Origin: Candidatus Methylomirabilis sp.
Lineage (GTDB): Bacteria > Muiribacteriota > Ozemobacteria > Ozemobacterales > Ozemobacteraceae
Direction of reading: 5' to 3'
Assembly: GCA_020722725.1 (NCBI GenBank)
Contig: DYKG01000027.1
Coordinates: 1 to 48,825, forward strand
DNA: 48,825 nucleotides
Made by a program: the position numbers and the translations under genes. Within the stretch, counting starts at the first letter, position 1. Every line of letters begins with the position of its first letter. This document shows positions 8,554 to 16,787 of this stretch, piece by piece. The notes below the pieces were generated by a model. The model saw only the letters and a list, made by a program, of their open reading frames with translations. It was not told the DNA's origin and did not search any database.

Positions 8554-10947
8554 TCATTTTATTTTGAGTGATCTTAGCGAGTCTTCCAGGTCTTTGATCA
8601 AAGCAGATTCGTTGTGTTTTCGGGCAAGTTCGAGAGCCTTAAGAAGAATCGAGCGGGCTTCTTCGGGTTTGCCGGCGGCGGCATAGGTTACCCCAAGAAG
8701 TTGCAGATGCCATGGGTCTGAGAATTCACTGGCTTCACAGCACTGCAGCGCTATCTGATTCAGCGATTCGGTGCTGGTCGCAATCTCCTGGGCGGCTATC
8801 ATGCTGAAAATTTTGTTGGCGGATGGGCGGTGTTTGAAGCGGGTTAGGGCTTCGAGATAGTTGCCAAAAGCTTCTTCCTTGTTGCTTTGTTTCTCGTGGA
8901 GCAGACCCAGGCTGAAATATCCTTCGGGTTGTTGGGGAAATATGGTTATAGCCTGCTCGTAAGTTTGCCGCGCCATGTCGAGCTTGCCCAGTGCCGAGCA
9001 TGCGTTGCCCGCCCCGATAATCGGTGAAATATCTCCTGGTGCGGCCAGTGATGCCATGCGGTAGTAAAATTCGGCGTCAGTGAATTTCTTCTGTTCGAAA
9101 AAAACATTCGCCAGATTATGCATTGCCGCCGGATAGGATGGCTCTATGGCGAGGGCGGCTCGATAGTGGCCGATTGCTGCATCTGGTTTGCCAGTGCGAA
9201 CTGCTGAAAGACCGAGATTGAAATGAGCTTCGGCAAAATTCGGGGCAAGTTTTATGGCTCGGGTAAAAAGTTCTACCGCTTTGTCATACTGCCCTGAATT
9301 TTGAAAAACCGTGCCGAGATTGTTTATTACATCAATGTCAAAAGGATTTTTTTCAAGTGAACGATTAAAATAAGCTTTTGCTTCTTCCGGGTTGCCAGTT
9401 GAAATATACATTTGTGCCAGTCTTGCAGCCAGTCTTGCACTTTCAGGAAAAAGCTCAATAGCTTGGGTTGTCTGGTGAATTGAATCGGCCAGGTTAAAAT
9501 TAATGCGAATTTCATTCAATTGATCGATTAAATGCTGCCTTGTCTGCTGGTTGCTGAATTGCCGGTTGAGAGGACTGACCCCGGCTGCCGCCATCGCCTG
9601 AGTGAGATGAAAAATTCGGTCGTTATCTGTAAATCCCATTAACTCACAGATTTCTTTGAATTCCGGGAAAATCCTGCCTGAAGAATTCGCATCGATGATT
9701 TTTACTATTTCATCGAAAAGATAGCGGGCGGCAAGATAGTGACCGGTTTCGGTCAGGTGGACGTGGTCGTAAACCAGGTCAATGCCGGCTAAACCAGATT
9801 TGCCGGCTTCTGCAAATTTTGCGCTCAGATCAATAAACAAGGCTTTTGCCCCTTCTGCGGCCTGCCGCGAGGCAATATTGAAAGATGCGGAAGCTCTGAC
9901 TTTAAAACAGTCGAGGTTCAAGGCTTTATCAAAGCTTTCTCGCGCTTCGGCCAACTTGCCCAGATTCAATCTGGCATGAGCAACCAGCCAGTTTGCCAGC
10001 GCGTGCGTTGCCAAACTCGATGAATTGGCGTTAAAGGTCTGCTCAATTTGATCCCATTCTTTCTCTCGATATAGGTCGCCCATAATAGTAACAATTTTTT
10101 CAAAATCTTCACCGGCACTTTTCGAGCTGAACGGAGAACAATCAATGGCGTTGACCGGTACTGAACAAACAATTGTTTTAACCGAATTTTCTTTTAAAAT
10201 CTGCAAAGTATCATCAAGATTAAGACGCCAGTTTTCTTCTGTCTGCTGAATGGCAGGGTTGCCAGGCTCGATATTGATATGGCTGAACATGTCAAGGCCG
10301 CGCCAGCCGGCAATGCTCTCGCTCGAAGCATTGACGCTTTTTAATATCTGTACCATGCGCAGTGATGAAGCAAAAATTCCGAGCTTTGCCATGTTACGGC
10401 TTCTTTGGCCACTGAAGATGGAGCCTGGCCCGTAGGGCCCGATGAATTCATTGTGCCCGGCGTATACGATTACCAGGTCGGGTTGATAATTTACAATCTC
10501 TGCGGCAATTTCCCTGATTACCCAACTGTTGATCGCCGGGATTCCCGTATTGATAACTTCAATTTTCTTTTCGGGATACTGCCTCTGCAAAGCGGCCTGC
10601 AGCATGCGGGCAAATGAAAAATCGGCGAGAAATTCACCACGCGCTGCCGATTCGCCAAGAATAAAAACCCTGAAGGCATTCGGGCTTTTATTGACCGGGA
10701 AAAATTCGGCGAGCGGCTTTCTCGCAAGATTACCCGGAAAAAAACGTACGGCAGCAAGAAAGTTGGCCCGCCAGACCGGGGTGCCATCAGAAAGCTGATC
10801 CTGAATGAAAAAAGAGGTCGGTTCTCCGGGAGCCAGAATTCTCAAAGAAACTTCCAATAATGACAGCAGAATGACTGGAGCTGCGAAAATCAGAAAGAAA
10901 AGAAGTAGAAGCTTTTTTTTCAGGCTGAATTCCTTTTCACTGTTCAT
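8554..10947 (-). CDS. Membrane-anchored SGNH/GDSL hydrolase fused to TPR repeats (SxtL-like position)
   Basis: This is a 797-aa protein. One membrane segment (about 11-33) is followed by an SGNH hydrolase domain with its blocks visible: block I 'FILGESAARGE' (Ser100), block II 'VINTGIPAINSW', block III 'VYAGHNEF', and block V 'YDHVHLTE' (Asp394, His397). From about 495 to 790 there are roughly eight TPRs ('AEAHFNLGLSAVRTGKPDAA'). SGNH enzymes are esterases or O-acyl transferases acting on polysaccharides or lipids. It closes a cassette ordered like sxtI-J-K-L, where SxtL is a GDSL hydrolase. The start is set by the TGATG overlap with the 58-aa gene upstream; an upstream in-frame extension merely shadows that gene. 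The TPR fusion may dock the enzyme to partners. Confidence 0.8.
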   Translation of the reverse strand: MNSEKEFSLKKKLLLLFFLIFAAPVILLSLLEVSLRILAPGEPTSFFIQDQLSDGTPVWRANFLAAVRFFPGNLARKPLAEFFPVNKSPNAFRVFILGESAARGEFLADFSFARMLQAALQRQYPEKKIEVINTGIPAINSWVIREIAAEIVNYQPDLVIVYAGHNEFIGPYGPGSIFSGQRSRNMAKLGIFASSLRMVQILKSVNASSESIAGWRGLDMFSHINIEPGNPAIQQTEENWRLNLDDTLQILKENSVKTIVCSVPVNAIDCSPFSSKSAGEDFEKIVTIMGDLYREKEWDQIEQTFNANSSSLATHALANWLVAHARLNLGKLAEARESFDKALNLDCFKVRASASFNIASRQAAEGAKALFIDLSAKFAEAGKSGLAGIDLVYDHVHLTETGHYLAARYLFDEIVKIIDANSSGRIFPEFKEICELMGFTDNDRIFHLTQAMAAAGVSPLNRQFSNQQTRQHLIDQLNEIRINFNLADSIHQTTQAIELFPESARLAARLAQMYISTGNPEEAKAYFNRSLEKNPFDIDVINNLGTVFQNSGQYDKAVELFTRAIKLAPNFAEAHFNLGLSAVRTGKPDAAIGHYRAALAIEPSYPAAMHNLANVFFEQKKFTDAEFYYRMASLAAPGDISPIIGAGNACSALGKLDMARQTYEQAITIFPQQPEGYFSLGLLHEKQSNKEEAFGNYLEALTRFKHRPSANKIFSMIAAQEIATSTESLNQIALQCCEASEFSDPWHLQLLGVTYAAAGKPEEARSILLKALELARKHNESALIKDLEDSLRSLKIK

Positions 10948-11123
10948 CAGAAAATCGTGTACATGAAAGTGCCGACTGCGGATGACTGTGCCAGAGTCAG
11001 CAGAATTCCAAGAATCAACAGTGCAATCACAATTGGAATCAGCAGCCATTCTTTTCTTTTGACTAAAAATCCCAGCAGTTCAACAATGGTTGAGGCTTTT
11101 GAATTATTATCGACGTTATTCAT
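10947..11123 (-). CDS. Small DUF5989-type membrane protein (SxtK-like)
   Basis: A 58-aa protein with a polar N-terminus, the stretch 'ELLGFLVKRKEWLLIPIVI', one transmembrane segment (about 27-46) and the ending 'SSAVGTFMYTIF'. The pattern FL-x-x-RKxWLLIP followed by a Leu-rich helix and a Gly/Phe-Tyr-Thr tail is that of DUF5989 proteins, which accompany carbamoyltransferases; size and position fit SxtK. Its ATG lies 11 nt after the SxtJ stop region, and its TGA overlaps the ATG of the SGNH gene (TGATG). Function is unknown; an inner-membrane scaffold for the carbamoyltransferase and hydrolase is a guess. Confidence 0.8.
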   Translation of the reverse strand: MNNVDNNSKASTIVELLGFLVKRKEWLLIPIVIALLILGILLTLAQSSAVGTFMYTIF

Positions 11124-11134
11124 TCAGGCTCCTG

Positions 11135-11539
11135 TCAAAACTGGTTCTTCAGGTTCGAACCGGCTTTATCTTCGGGAAGCTCCCGGTAAGAAGAGGCATC
11201 TGGATCAAAATGCAGCTTCAACGGGTCGCGGCCAAAAATTTTCAAAACCAATGATACAGGAACTATGGCGGCAAAGTACAGTACTGAAAGAATAATTCTT
11301 GTGTTAAGCCAGCCAAGCGCGTGTCCGATTACCTGCCAGACCCTGAATGGAAGCTCAAGAAGCGGTGGGAAAAAAATCGCCGGAGCAATCAGTGCAGTGC
11401 TGATAACAGCTGCCCATGCCCTGATTGTCTCACCCATGAATAAGGGGTAAAGCGCGATCAGCCCAAAAACGACGCCGGCTGAAAGGCCGAAAGTTCGCAG
11501 TTCGGCTGGATTCAGAGATTTTTTTTCTTCATTATTCAT
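11135..11539 (-). CDS. SxtJ family membrane protein
   Basis: A 134-aa protein with about three hydrophobic segments (approx. 18-36, 42-60, 78-100) and a polar C-terminal tail, 'KLHFDPDASSYRELPEDKAG'. The opening 'LNPAELRTFGLSAGVVFGLIA', the middle 'PFRVWQVIGHALGWLNTRIIL' and the 'LVLKIFGRDPL' motif are those of the SxtJ family. SxtJ was named from the saxitoxin cluster, but homologues lie beside NodU-type carbamoyltransferases in many bacteria that make no saxitoxin. The biochemical role is not known. The gene starts 3 nt after the carbamoyltransferase stop, within a tight four-gene unit. Confidence 0.82.
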   Translation of the reverse strand: MNNEEKKSLNPAELRTFGLSAGVVFGLIALYPLFMGETIRAWAAVISTALIAPAIFFPPLLELPFRVWQVIGHALGWLNTRIILSVLYFAAIVPVSLVLKIFGRDPLKLHFDPDASSYRELPEDKAGSNLKNQF

Positions 11540-11542
11540 GGG

Positions 11543-13375
11543 TTAATCCGGAGCAAATTCTTCAAGCCCGATTTTTTCAATGATTTCGGGAGGCTGGTCT
11601 TCTTTGCATAAATAGTAGTTTTCCAATACCAGGCGATCGATTTCGGTTCGCATAAAACATTTGTAGGCATCGAGCGGGGTGCAGACGATGGGCTCACCAC
11701 GAACGTTAAACGAAGTGTTGACAATTACGCCGCATCCGCTGCGTTTTTCAAATGCTTTTATCATGGCATGATATCGTGGATTGGTGTCGGCATGAACCGT
11801 TTGAATTCTTGCCGAGCCATCGACATGAGTAATCGCTGTTATGTCGGAGCGTTGAAGATTCAACAGTTTAAGCCCGGTATAGGTTCTTTCTTCTTCACTC
11901 AGCTCGATCATGTGTTCTGGCCTTACCTTGGCAGTCAGCAGCATGTACGGCGAATCAACGTCGAGTTCGAAATAATCACTGAGTCTTTCGCGCAGAACTG
12001 AAGGGGCAAATGGGCGAAATGATTCGCGAAACTTGATTTTCAAATTCATCACCGACTGCATTGTCTTTGACCTGGCATCACCAATGATGCTTCGTGAACC
12101 AAGAGCCCTGGGGCCAAACTCCATGCGGCCGGCAAACCAGCCGATGACCTTTTCATTTTCAAGATCTTCGCCGATCTGCTCAAAAAGAGTTTTATCTTCA
12201 ATTTTTCTATAAGGTATCTTATTGCGCTCGAGAAAAGCTTTTATTTCATCATTATTGAATGCCGGGCCAAGATAGCAACCCGCCATACTGTCTTTTGCAC
12301 TTACCGTTCTTTCATTTTTCAGGCTGCCATACCATACATCAAGAGCGGCACCCAGGGCTCCGCCCGCATCTCCCGCAGCCGGTTGTATCCAGAGATTTTT
12401 GAACGGGCCCTGGCGCTGCAACAGTCCGTTGGCAACACAATTCAGCGCAACTCCGCCGGCAAGGCAGAGATTTTCGTGGCCTGTTTCCCGGTGCATGGTG
12501 TTGGCAAGGCGCATGAAAACTTCTTCAGTCACTTCCTGAACCGATCGGGCAAGATCCATTTCCCGCTGGGTAACCGGGTCTTCGGGCGATCTTGGCGGAA
12601 CCCCGCCGAACAATTCGTCAAAGTTACTGTTGGTCATGGTCAGGCCGGTGCAATAGTTGAAATACTTCATGTTCAGCCTGAAAGTGCCGTCTTCTTTTAT
12701 GTCGATCAGGTGGTCAAGAATAGTCTGCCGATAAACCGGCTTGCCATAAGGAGCCAGGCCCATCAGCTTATATTCGCCGCTGTTGACCTTGAAGCCGGTA
12801 TAATAAGTGAATGCCGAATATAGCAGGCCGAGAGAGTGGGGGAACCTAATTTCCCACAACTGATTCAACTTGTTTCCCTGGCCGATCCAGGCGGTGGTGG
12901 TTGACCATTCGCCAACGCCGTCGAGGCATAGAATTGCCGCATCGGCAAACGGAGACGGATAAAAAGCCGAAGCTGCGTGCGATCGGTGGTGTTCGTTGAA
13001 CAGAATCTCGCCAGGCATGCCGCCGAATTTTTCGGCAAAAAGTCTGACAATCTCAGACTTCATGAAGAGTTTTTCCCTTATCCAGAGCGGAACTGCCTCG
13101 AAAAACGATCTCAGCCCACGCGGGGCGAAACTCAAATAAGTTTTTAACAGGCGCTCAAATTTAACAAAGGGCTTTTCATAGAAAACCACCTTGTCAATTT
13201 TTTCAATGCTGGTTTTTGCCTGATCGAGACAATATCGAAGGGCATTTTCAGGAAAAGCGCTGTCGTGCTTGATGCGGGTGAAGCGCTCTTCTTGCGCGGC
13301 GGCAATGATCTGACCGTCCTGCACCAGGCAGGCGGCCGAGTCGTGGTAATATGCCGAGATTCCCAGAATCTGCAT
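11543..13375 (-). CDS. NodU/CmcH/SxtI family O-carbamoyltransferase
   Basis: Such enzymes move the carbamoyl group of carbamoyl phosphate, through carbamoyl-AMP, onto a hydroxyl of a sugar or natural product. The 610-aa length is normal. The N-terminal Kae1-like half starts 'ILGISAYYHDSAACLV' and has 'EERFTRIKHD', the metal-binding 'NEHHRSHAASAF' (about 128-137) and 'LCLDGVGEWSTT'. The C-terminal half (from about 370) has 'GWFAGRMEFGPRALGSRSI' and 'FNVRGEPIVCTPLDA'. No substrate can be read from sequence; a cell-surface glycan is likely given the neighbours (inference). A promoter lies upstream and GAGG precedes the ATG. The cassette separates flgH from flgI. Confidence 0.92.
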   Translation of the reverse strand: MQILGISAYYHDSAACLVQDGQIIAAAQEERFTRIKHDSAFPENALRYCLDQAKTSIEKIDKVVFYEKPFVKFERLLKTYLSFAPRGLRSFFEAVPLWIREKLFMKSEIVRLFAEKFGGMPGEILFNEHHRSHAASAFYPSPFADAAILCLDGVGEWSTTTAWIGQGNKLNQLWEIRFPHSLGLLYSAFTYYTGFKVNSGEYKLMGLAPYGKPVYRQTILDHLIDIKEDGTFRLNMKYFNYCTGLTMTNSNFDELFGGVPPRSPEDPVTQREMDLARSVQEVTEEVFMRLANTMHRETGHENLCLAGGVALNCVANGLLQRQGPFKNLWIQPAAGDAGGALGAALDVWYGSLKNERTVSAKDSMAGCYLGPAFNNDEIKAFLERNKIPYRKIEDKTLFEQIGEDLENEKVIGWFAGRMEFGPRALGSRSIIGDARSKTMQSVMNLKIKFRESFRPFAPSVLRERLSDYFELDVDSPYMLLTAKVRPEHMIELSEEERTYTGLKLLNLQRSDITAITHVDGSARIQTVHADTNPRYHAMIKAFEKRSGCGVIVNTSFNVRGEPIVCTPLDAYKCFMRTEIDRLVLENYYLCKEDQPPEIIEKIGLEEFAPD

Positions 13376-13398
13376 TTTTTGCCTCGTCTGTTTTCTGT

Positions 13399-13428
13399 TT
13401 TATACCAGAAAACCCGATCACAATGCAA
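13399..13428 (-). promoter_or_regulatory. Candidate promoter of the carbamoyltransferase cassette
   Basis: On the minus strand TTGCAT and TATAAA are 18 bp apart, with TGG before the -10 (extended -10). The -10 lies 24 nt upstream of the ATG. This supports independent transcription of the cassette inside the flg region. The interval 13376-13493 holds no gene. Confidence 0.5.
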
Positions 13429-13493
13429 ATTCTCTCAAAAGCCTGTCGAAACATCGAAATTTTCGGTGCGAAAATGGTCATTTGCGTTTTCGC

Positions 13494-14087
13494 TTAAAAA
13501 ATTACATTGATGAACCGGGTCATCAAGCCGGGCTTGTTAACCCGTCCGACCGAACCGTTGCCGTCAAATTTTATCTGGGCGTCGGCGAGAAGTTTTGAGT
13601 TTACCGTGTTGCTGGCATCGATGTCGCGAGGTCGGGCCACGCCGCGAACTCGCATGATCTGATTTTCCCTGTTCACTCTGATCGACCGGCTGCCTTCAAG
13701 AAGCAGGTTGCCGTTCTGCATTACTTCGAGCACGGTAGCGGTAATAGTTCCAGTCAATTTTCCAGATCTGGTGGTGGTTCCCTGACCGTCAAATCCATTT
13801 TTGAATTCATTTTTTCCGATGAACTGATTAACTATTTTTTTGAAAAATGGTATCTGTGGAGCAGATTTGATTTCAGTAGTGCTGTCCTTCTGGGTTTGGG
13901 TGGTGGCCCTGGACTGGGCGTTTGATTCTTCAGAAATCACGATGGTGATAATGTCACCAGGTCTGAATTCGCGAGCGCCCTTGGCTGAATAAAGGTCATT
14001 GCCACCAAGCCAGAGAGACGCGGCTGAGGCAGAAAAGGCCGCAAACATAATGGCTATGGTTAAAACAAAAATTTTAATTCTTTGCAT
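13494..14087 (-). CDS. flgH: Flagellar L-ring protein FlgH
   Basis: FlgH forms the outer-membrane L ring. The 197-aa protein has a signal peptide (about 1-22), then 'SLWLGGNDLYSAKGAREFRPGDIITIVISEESNAQS'-type N-terminal sequence, 'GTTTRSGKLTGTITATVLEVMQNGNLLLEGSRSI' in pieces, and 'RVRGVARPRDIDASNTVNSKLLADAQIKFDGNG'. These are family hallmarks. The ATG at 14087 is preceded by AAGGA; the longer frame (to 14117) lacks this. It overlaps flgA by 14 nt. Unusual point: FlgH is normally a lipoprotein, yet there is no Cys near the signal-peptide end (…SASAASLW), so it should be cleaved by signal peptidase I and lack a lipid anchor. Confidence 0.94.
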   Translation of the reverse strand: MQRIKIFVLTIAIMFAAFSASAASLWLGGNDLYSAKGAREFRPGDIITIVISEESNAQSRATTQTQKDSTTEIKSAPQIPFFKKIVNQFIGKNEFKNGFDGQGTTTRSGKLTGTITATVLEVMQNGNLLLEGSRSIRVNRENQIMRVRGVARPRDIDASNTVNSKLLADAQIKFDGNGSVGRVNKPGLMTRFINVIF

Positions 14088-15117
14088 ATTCAACCCGTCC
14101 TTTTTCAGTGATGACACCCTGAACTTTTTTCTGATTTTTCAAATTGATCAGATTGATCTGGTCGCCAACCTGACCGCCTTCCATTGCTCTGGCGGGAAAA
14201 TTGAGATTGAGAGTGCCGTTGGCAAAATGGAATTCAACCTCTTCGCCTGGTTTTACCACCCAGTTTTCGCGATTGTTGCTGAAATTTGAAGTTTTGCGCG
14301 GAAGGTTCCCGTTTTTGGTTTTGCAGACATTTTCAGCGTCTTTTGCGAGATCGGTGCTGCGAAGAATGGTTCCGGCAGATTTGTAACGGGCCAGGTATTT
14401 TCCAACTACATCTTCGTAGCGCATTGGCAGATTGGCCTGCTCACTTTTGAGCTCTACCCGTTTTTTCCCGATCATTTCTGAAGATATGAGTTCTCCGGGT
14501 TTTGCCAATCTGGTTAATTCTGCGGCTTCAATTATTTTTACCACGCTGACCTGAACCAGTTGTCGAAACTTTCCGCCATCCGTTTCAGCAGTCAGTGAAA
14601 ACAGTCTCATTCCCAGGCGATTGTCCGAGTTCGCGCTGAGAGCCCAACTCTGCAGATTTCCAGGGAGAATAATGTTGTTGGGAATCCTTGAGGTGTCAAT
14701 TTCAATATTTGGGTTCTGATCCGGGTTACAGATTGTTTTAATCTTTGCGATTACGTCTGTGCTTTTGAGAAAAGCTCCCTGCCGCCTGATAACCACTTTT
14801 TTCGGCAAATCCAGTCTGCCGGACATTTTTCCCAATTTGTTGCGAAGTTCAGTCTCACTGATAACCAGTTCGCCAAGCGGATCTGGAATAACCCCAAGGT
14901 GAATATTGGCAAGTTCATTGCGAAATTCGCTGTTACAATCAGCTTTAATCAGGCAATCGGCTTTGATTTCGCTTTGACTTACCAGCGCCGAACTTTTTAA
15001 GGTGGCGCGGGCGGGGGAAGATGGTTCGCTGGTTGCAGCCTGGAGCTTGCCCGGTAATACCGCAAGAGTCAGAAGTATTACCGACGAGAGGATGGTTTTT
15101 CCGGTTGAATTAATCAC
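14074..15117 (-). CDS. flgA: Flagellar P-ring assembly chaperone FlgA
   Basis: FlgA is a periplasmic chaperone needed for FlgI to form the P ring. This 347-aa protein is longer than the common ~220 aa because of an N-terminal region (about 30-200) before the SAF domain. The SAF/ChapFlgA core runs from about 205: 'ELTRLAKPGELISSEMI', 'YEDVVGKYLARYKSAGTILRSTDL', 'VVKPGEEVEFHFANGTLNL' and 'ARAMEGGQVGDQINLINL'. A signal peptide is present (about 1-28). It sits between flgG and flgH, the usual order, and overlaps flgH. Confidence 0.9.
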   Translation of the reverse strand: MINSTGKTILSSVILLTLAVLPGKLQAATSEPSSPARATLKSSALVSQSEIKADCLIKADCNSEFRNELANIHLGVIPDPLGELVISETELRNKLGKMSGRLDLPKKVVIRRQGAFLKSTDVIAKIKTICNPDQNPNIEIDTSRIPNNIILPGNLQSWALSANSDNRLGMRLFSLTAETDGGKFRQLVQVSVVKIIEAAELTRLAKPGELISSEMIGKKRVELKSEQANLPMRYEDVVGKYLARYKSAGTILRSTDLAKDAENVCKTKNGNLPRKTSNFSNNRENWVVKPGEEVEFHFANGTLNLNFPARAMEGGQVGDQINLINLKNQKKVQGVITEKGRVEYAKN

Positions 15118-15128
15118 TTGAAATTACC

Positions 15129-15917
15129 TTATCTTCGCAGGTTGTTGGCGATCTGCAGCATGGTGTCAGATGTCTGAATGGTTTTGGAGTTCGCTTCGTA
15201 TGCCCTCTGGGCTACGATCATATTGACCATTTCTTCAACGACCTTGACGTTCGACATTTCGACGAACCCCTGAGCGATTTCACCGAATTCCTGACTTCCA
15301 GGAATACCTACTACCGGATCGCCTGAACTTCCGCTCGGTATCCAGAGGTTGCGGCCAATTGCTTTCAGACCCGCCGGGTTGATGAAGTCTGCAACTTCTA
15401 TTTGACCAAGAATTTCCAGGTCTACCTGATTCGGCATCTTGGCCGCGATAATTCCGGAAGAAGTGATGTTGATGCCGATTGCTTCCTGTGGAATGGTAAA
15501 GCCCGGCAAAACGGTATAACCATCTGAGGTAACTACCTGGCCTTCGGCAGAAAGCTTCCAGGCACCATCACGGGTATAGGCGATGTCGCCGTTGGGCAGC
15601 TGAATCTGAAAGAAACCCCTGCCCTCGATAACCACATCCAGAGGCTGCTCGGTCTGCTGGAATTCGCCCTGGGTAAACATGCGCTGGGTCGCCACAGGTC
15701 TGACGCCGTGACCAAGCTGAATACCGACCGGATACTGGTTGCCCGTTGCAACCGGGGCACCTGGTTCGGCGATGGTCTGATACATGAGATCCTGAAAGTC
15801 AACTCTGCTTTTCTTGAACCCGGTCGTAGTGACGTTCGAAAGGTTGTTTGAAACAACTGCGATGTTTGTTTCCTGACCCTTCATGCCGGTCGCTGCCGAC
15901 CATAATGAACGCATCAT
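15129..15917 (-). CDS. flgG: Flagellar distal rod protein FlgG
   Basis: FlgG builds the distal rod. The 262-aa length matches the family. The N-terminal rod motif 'NIAVVSNNLSNVTTTGFKKSRVDFQDL' region, 'GIQLGHGVRPVATQRMFTQG' and the C-terminal 'MSNVKVVEEMVNMIVAQRAYEANSKTIQTSD' region are typical. The middle keeps the FlgG-type 'GRGFFQIQLPNGDIAYTRDG'. A GGAGG SD lies 10 nt upstream of the ATG. flgF is directly upstream (27-nt gap) and flgA downstream. Confidence 0.96.
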   Translation of the reverse strand: MMRSLWSAATGMKGQETNIAVVSNNLSNVTTTGFKKSRVDFQDLMYQTIAEPGAPVATGNQYPVGIQLGHGVRPVATQRMFTQGEFQQTEQPLDVVIEGRGFFQIQLPNGDIAYTRDGAWKLSAEGQVVTSDGYTVLPGFTIPQEAIGINITSSGIIAAKMPNQVDLEILGQIEVADFINPAGLKAIGRNLWIPSGSSGDPVVGIPGSQEFGEIAQGFVEMSNVKVVEEMVNMIVAQRAYEANSKTIQTSDTMLQIANNLRR

Positions 15918-15944
15918 AGGCTTATTCCTCCGGATCTGTCAGCG

Positions 15945-16787
15945 TTACCGTCTGGTAGCGCCAACTGAGTTGACGGCCTTGTCTAACAGGCCATCGTGTG
16001 ACTGTACAACTTTTGAATTTGCTTCATATGCTCTTGAAACTTCGATCATTTTCACCATTTCCTCGACCAGGCTGAAATTGGGCTTTTCCACGTATCCCTG
16101 TTTCACATTGCCAAGCGCCCTGGTCATTGCTCCGTAAGCCTGAACATATTTGTTGGCACCCTCTTTGCGCAGTGCTTTGCGGTCGGTTGCCCTGACCCTT
16201 GAAAGTCTGAATTGTGGCTCGCCATCGACAAGCACTCTACCGTCTTCGTCGATCATAACCTTTTGCTGATCATTAACCTGAACGCGCATAAAATTTACCT
16301 TCGGGTTCCCATCAGCATCGATAAGTTCTTCGCCTTCCGTCTCATTCATCGGTTCGCGCTCTGCCATAATGTAATCACCGCTCATGTTGGTTAAATAGCC
16401 TTCGTGGTCGATGTTCAAAATGCCGTCGCGTGAAAAGCGAAGGCCGTTGGGTCCCTGTACTACCAGAAATGCCTTTTCGTTTTCCAGCCCGATATCGAGA
16501 TCATTGCCCGTGTATTCCATCTTTCCCATTTTGAAATCGGTGAACGATTCATCGAGAATGACGCCGGTGCCCAGCTCACCAATTTTGGGGAACTTGTATA
16601 TCGGCCTGGGCGGGTAAAGTTTGCCGTCGTTTACCCGCCGCAGAACCATGGCAGGCAGTTCCTTGAAAATGCCCTGCTCGCGCTTGTAGCCTGCAGTGTC
16701 AACGTTGGCCAGATTGTTGGCTACCATGTCCTGCCTTATGACTTCGCACAACATCGATGAAGACGAAGTGTATAAGCCTCTGATCAT
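15945..16787 (-). CDS. flgF: Flagellar proximal rod protein FlgF
   Basis: A rod protein paralogous to FlgG (280 aa), placed upstream of it as FlgF usually is. N-terminal motif 'MVANNLANVDTAGYKREQGIF', central 'KAFLVVQGPNGLRFSRDG', and C-terminal 'NFSLVEEMVKMIEVSRAYEANSKVV' mark the FlgE/F/G family. Compared with FlgG it carries acidic insertions in the exposed middle domain (around 140-190, 'MNETEGEELIDADG'). The ATG overlaps the DUF501 stop (ATGA) and has AAAGGA upstream. In lineages with two FlgG-like proteins the F/G naming rests on gene order. Confidence 0.88.
   Translation of the reverse strand: MIRGLYTSSSSMLCEVIRQDMVANNLANVDTAGYKREQGIFKELPAMVLRRVNDGKLYPPRPIYKFPKIGELGTGVILDESFTDFKMGKMEYTGNDLDIGLENEKAFLVVQGPNGLRFSRDGILNIDHEGYLTNMSGDYIMAEREPMNETEGEELIDADGNPKVNFMRVQVNDQQKVMIDEDGRVLVDGEPQFRLSRVRATDRKALRKEGANKYVQAYGAMTRALGNVKQGYVEKPNFSLVEEMVKMIEVSRAYEANSKVVQSHDGLLDKAVNSVGATRR

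Noticed and set aside
10948-11049. N-terminal 34-residue extension of the SGNH hydrolase
   Set aside because: It is the DUF5989-like gene read in another frame. The TGATG junction gives the better start.
8554-13375. Saxitoxin biosynthesis
   Set aside because: Only I-J-K-L-like genes are present. The polyketide-like sxtA, amidinotransferase sxtG and the oxygenases are absent, so a general carbamoylation role is the sound reading.
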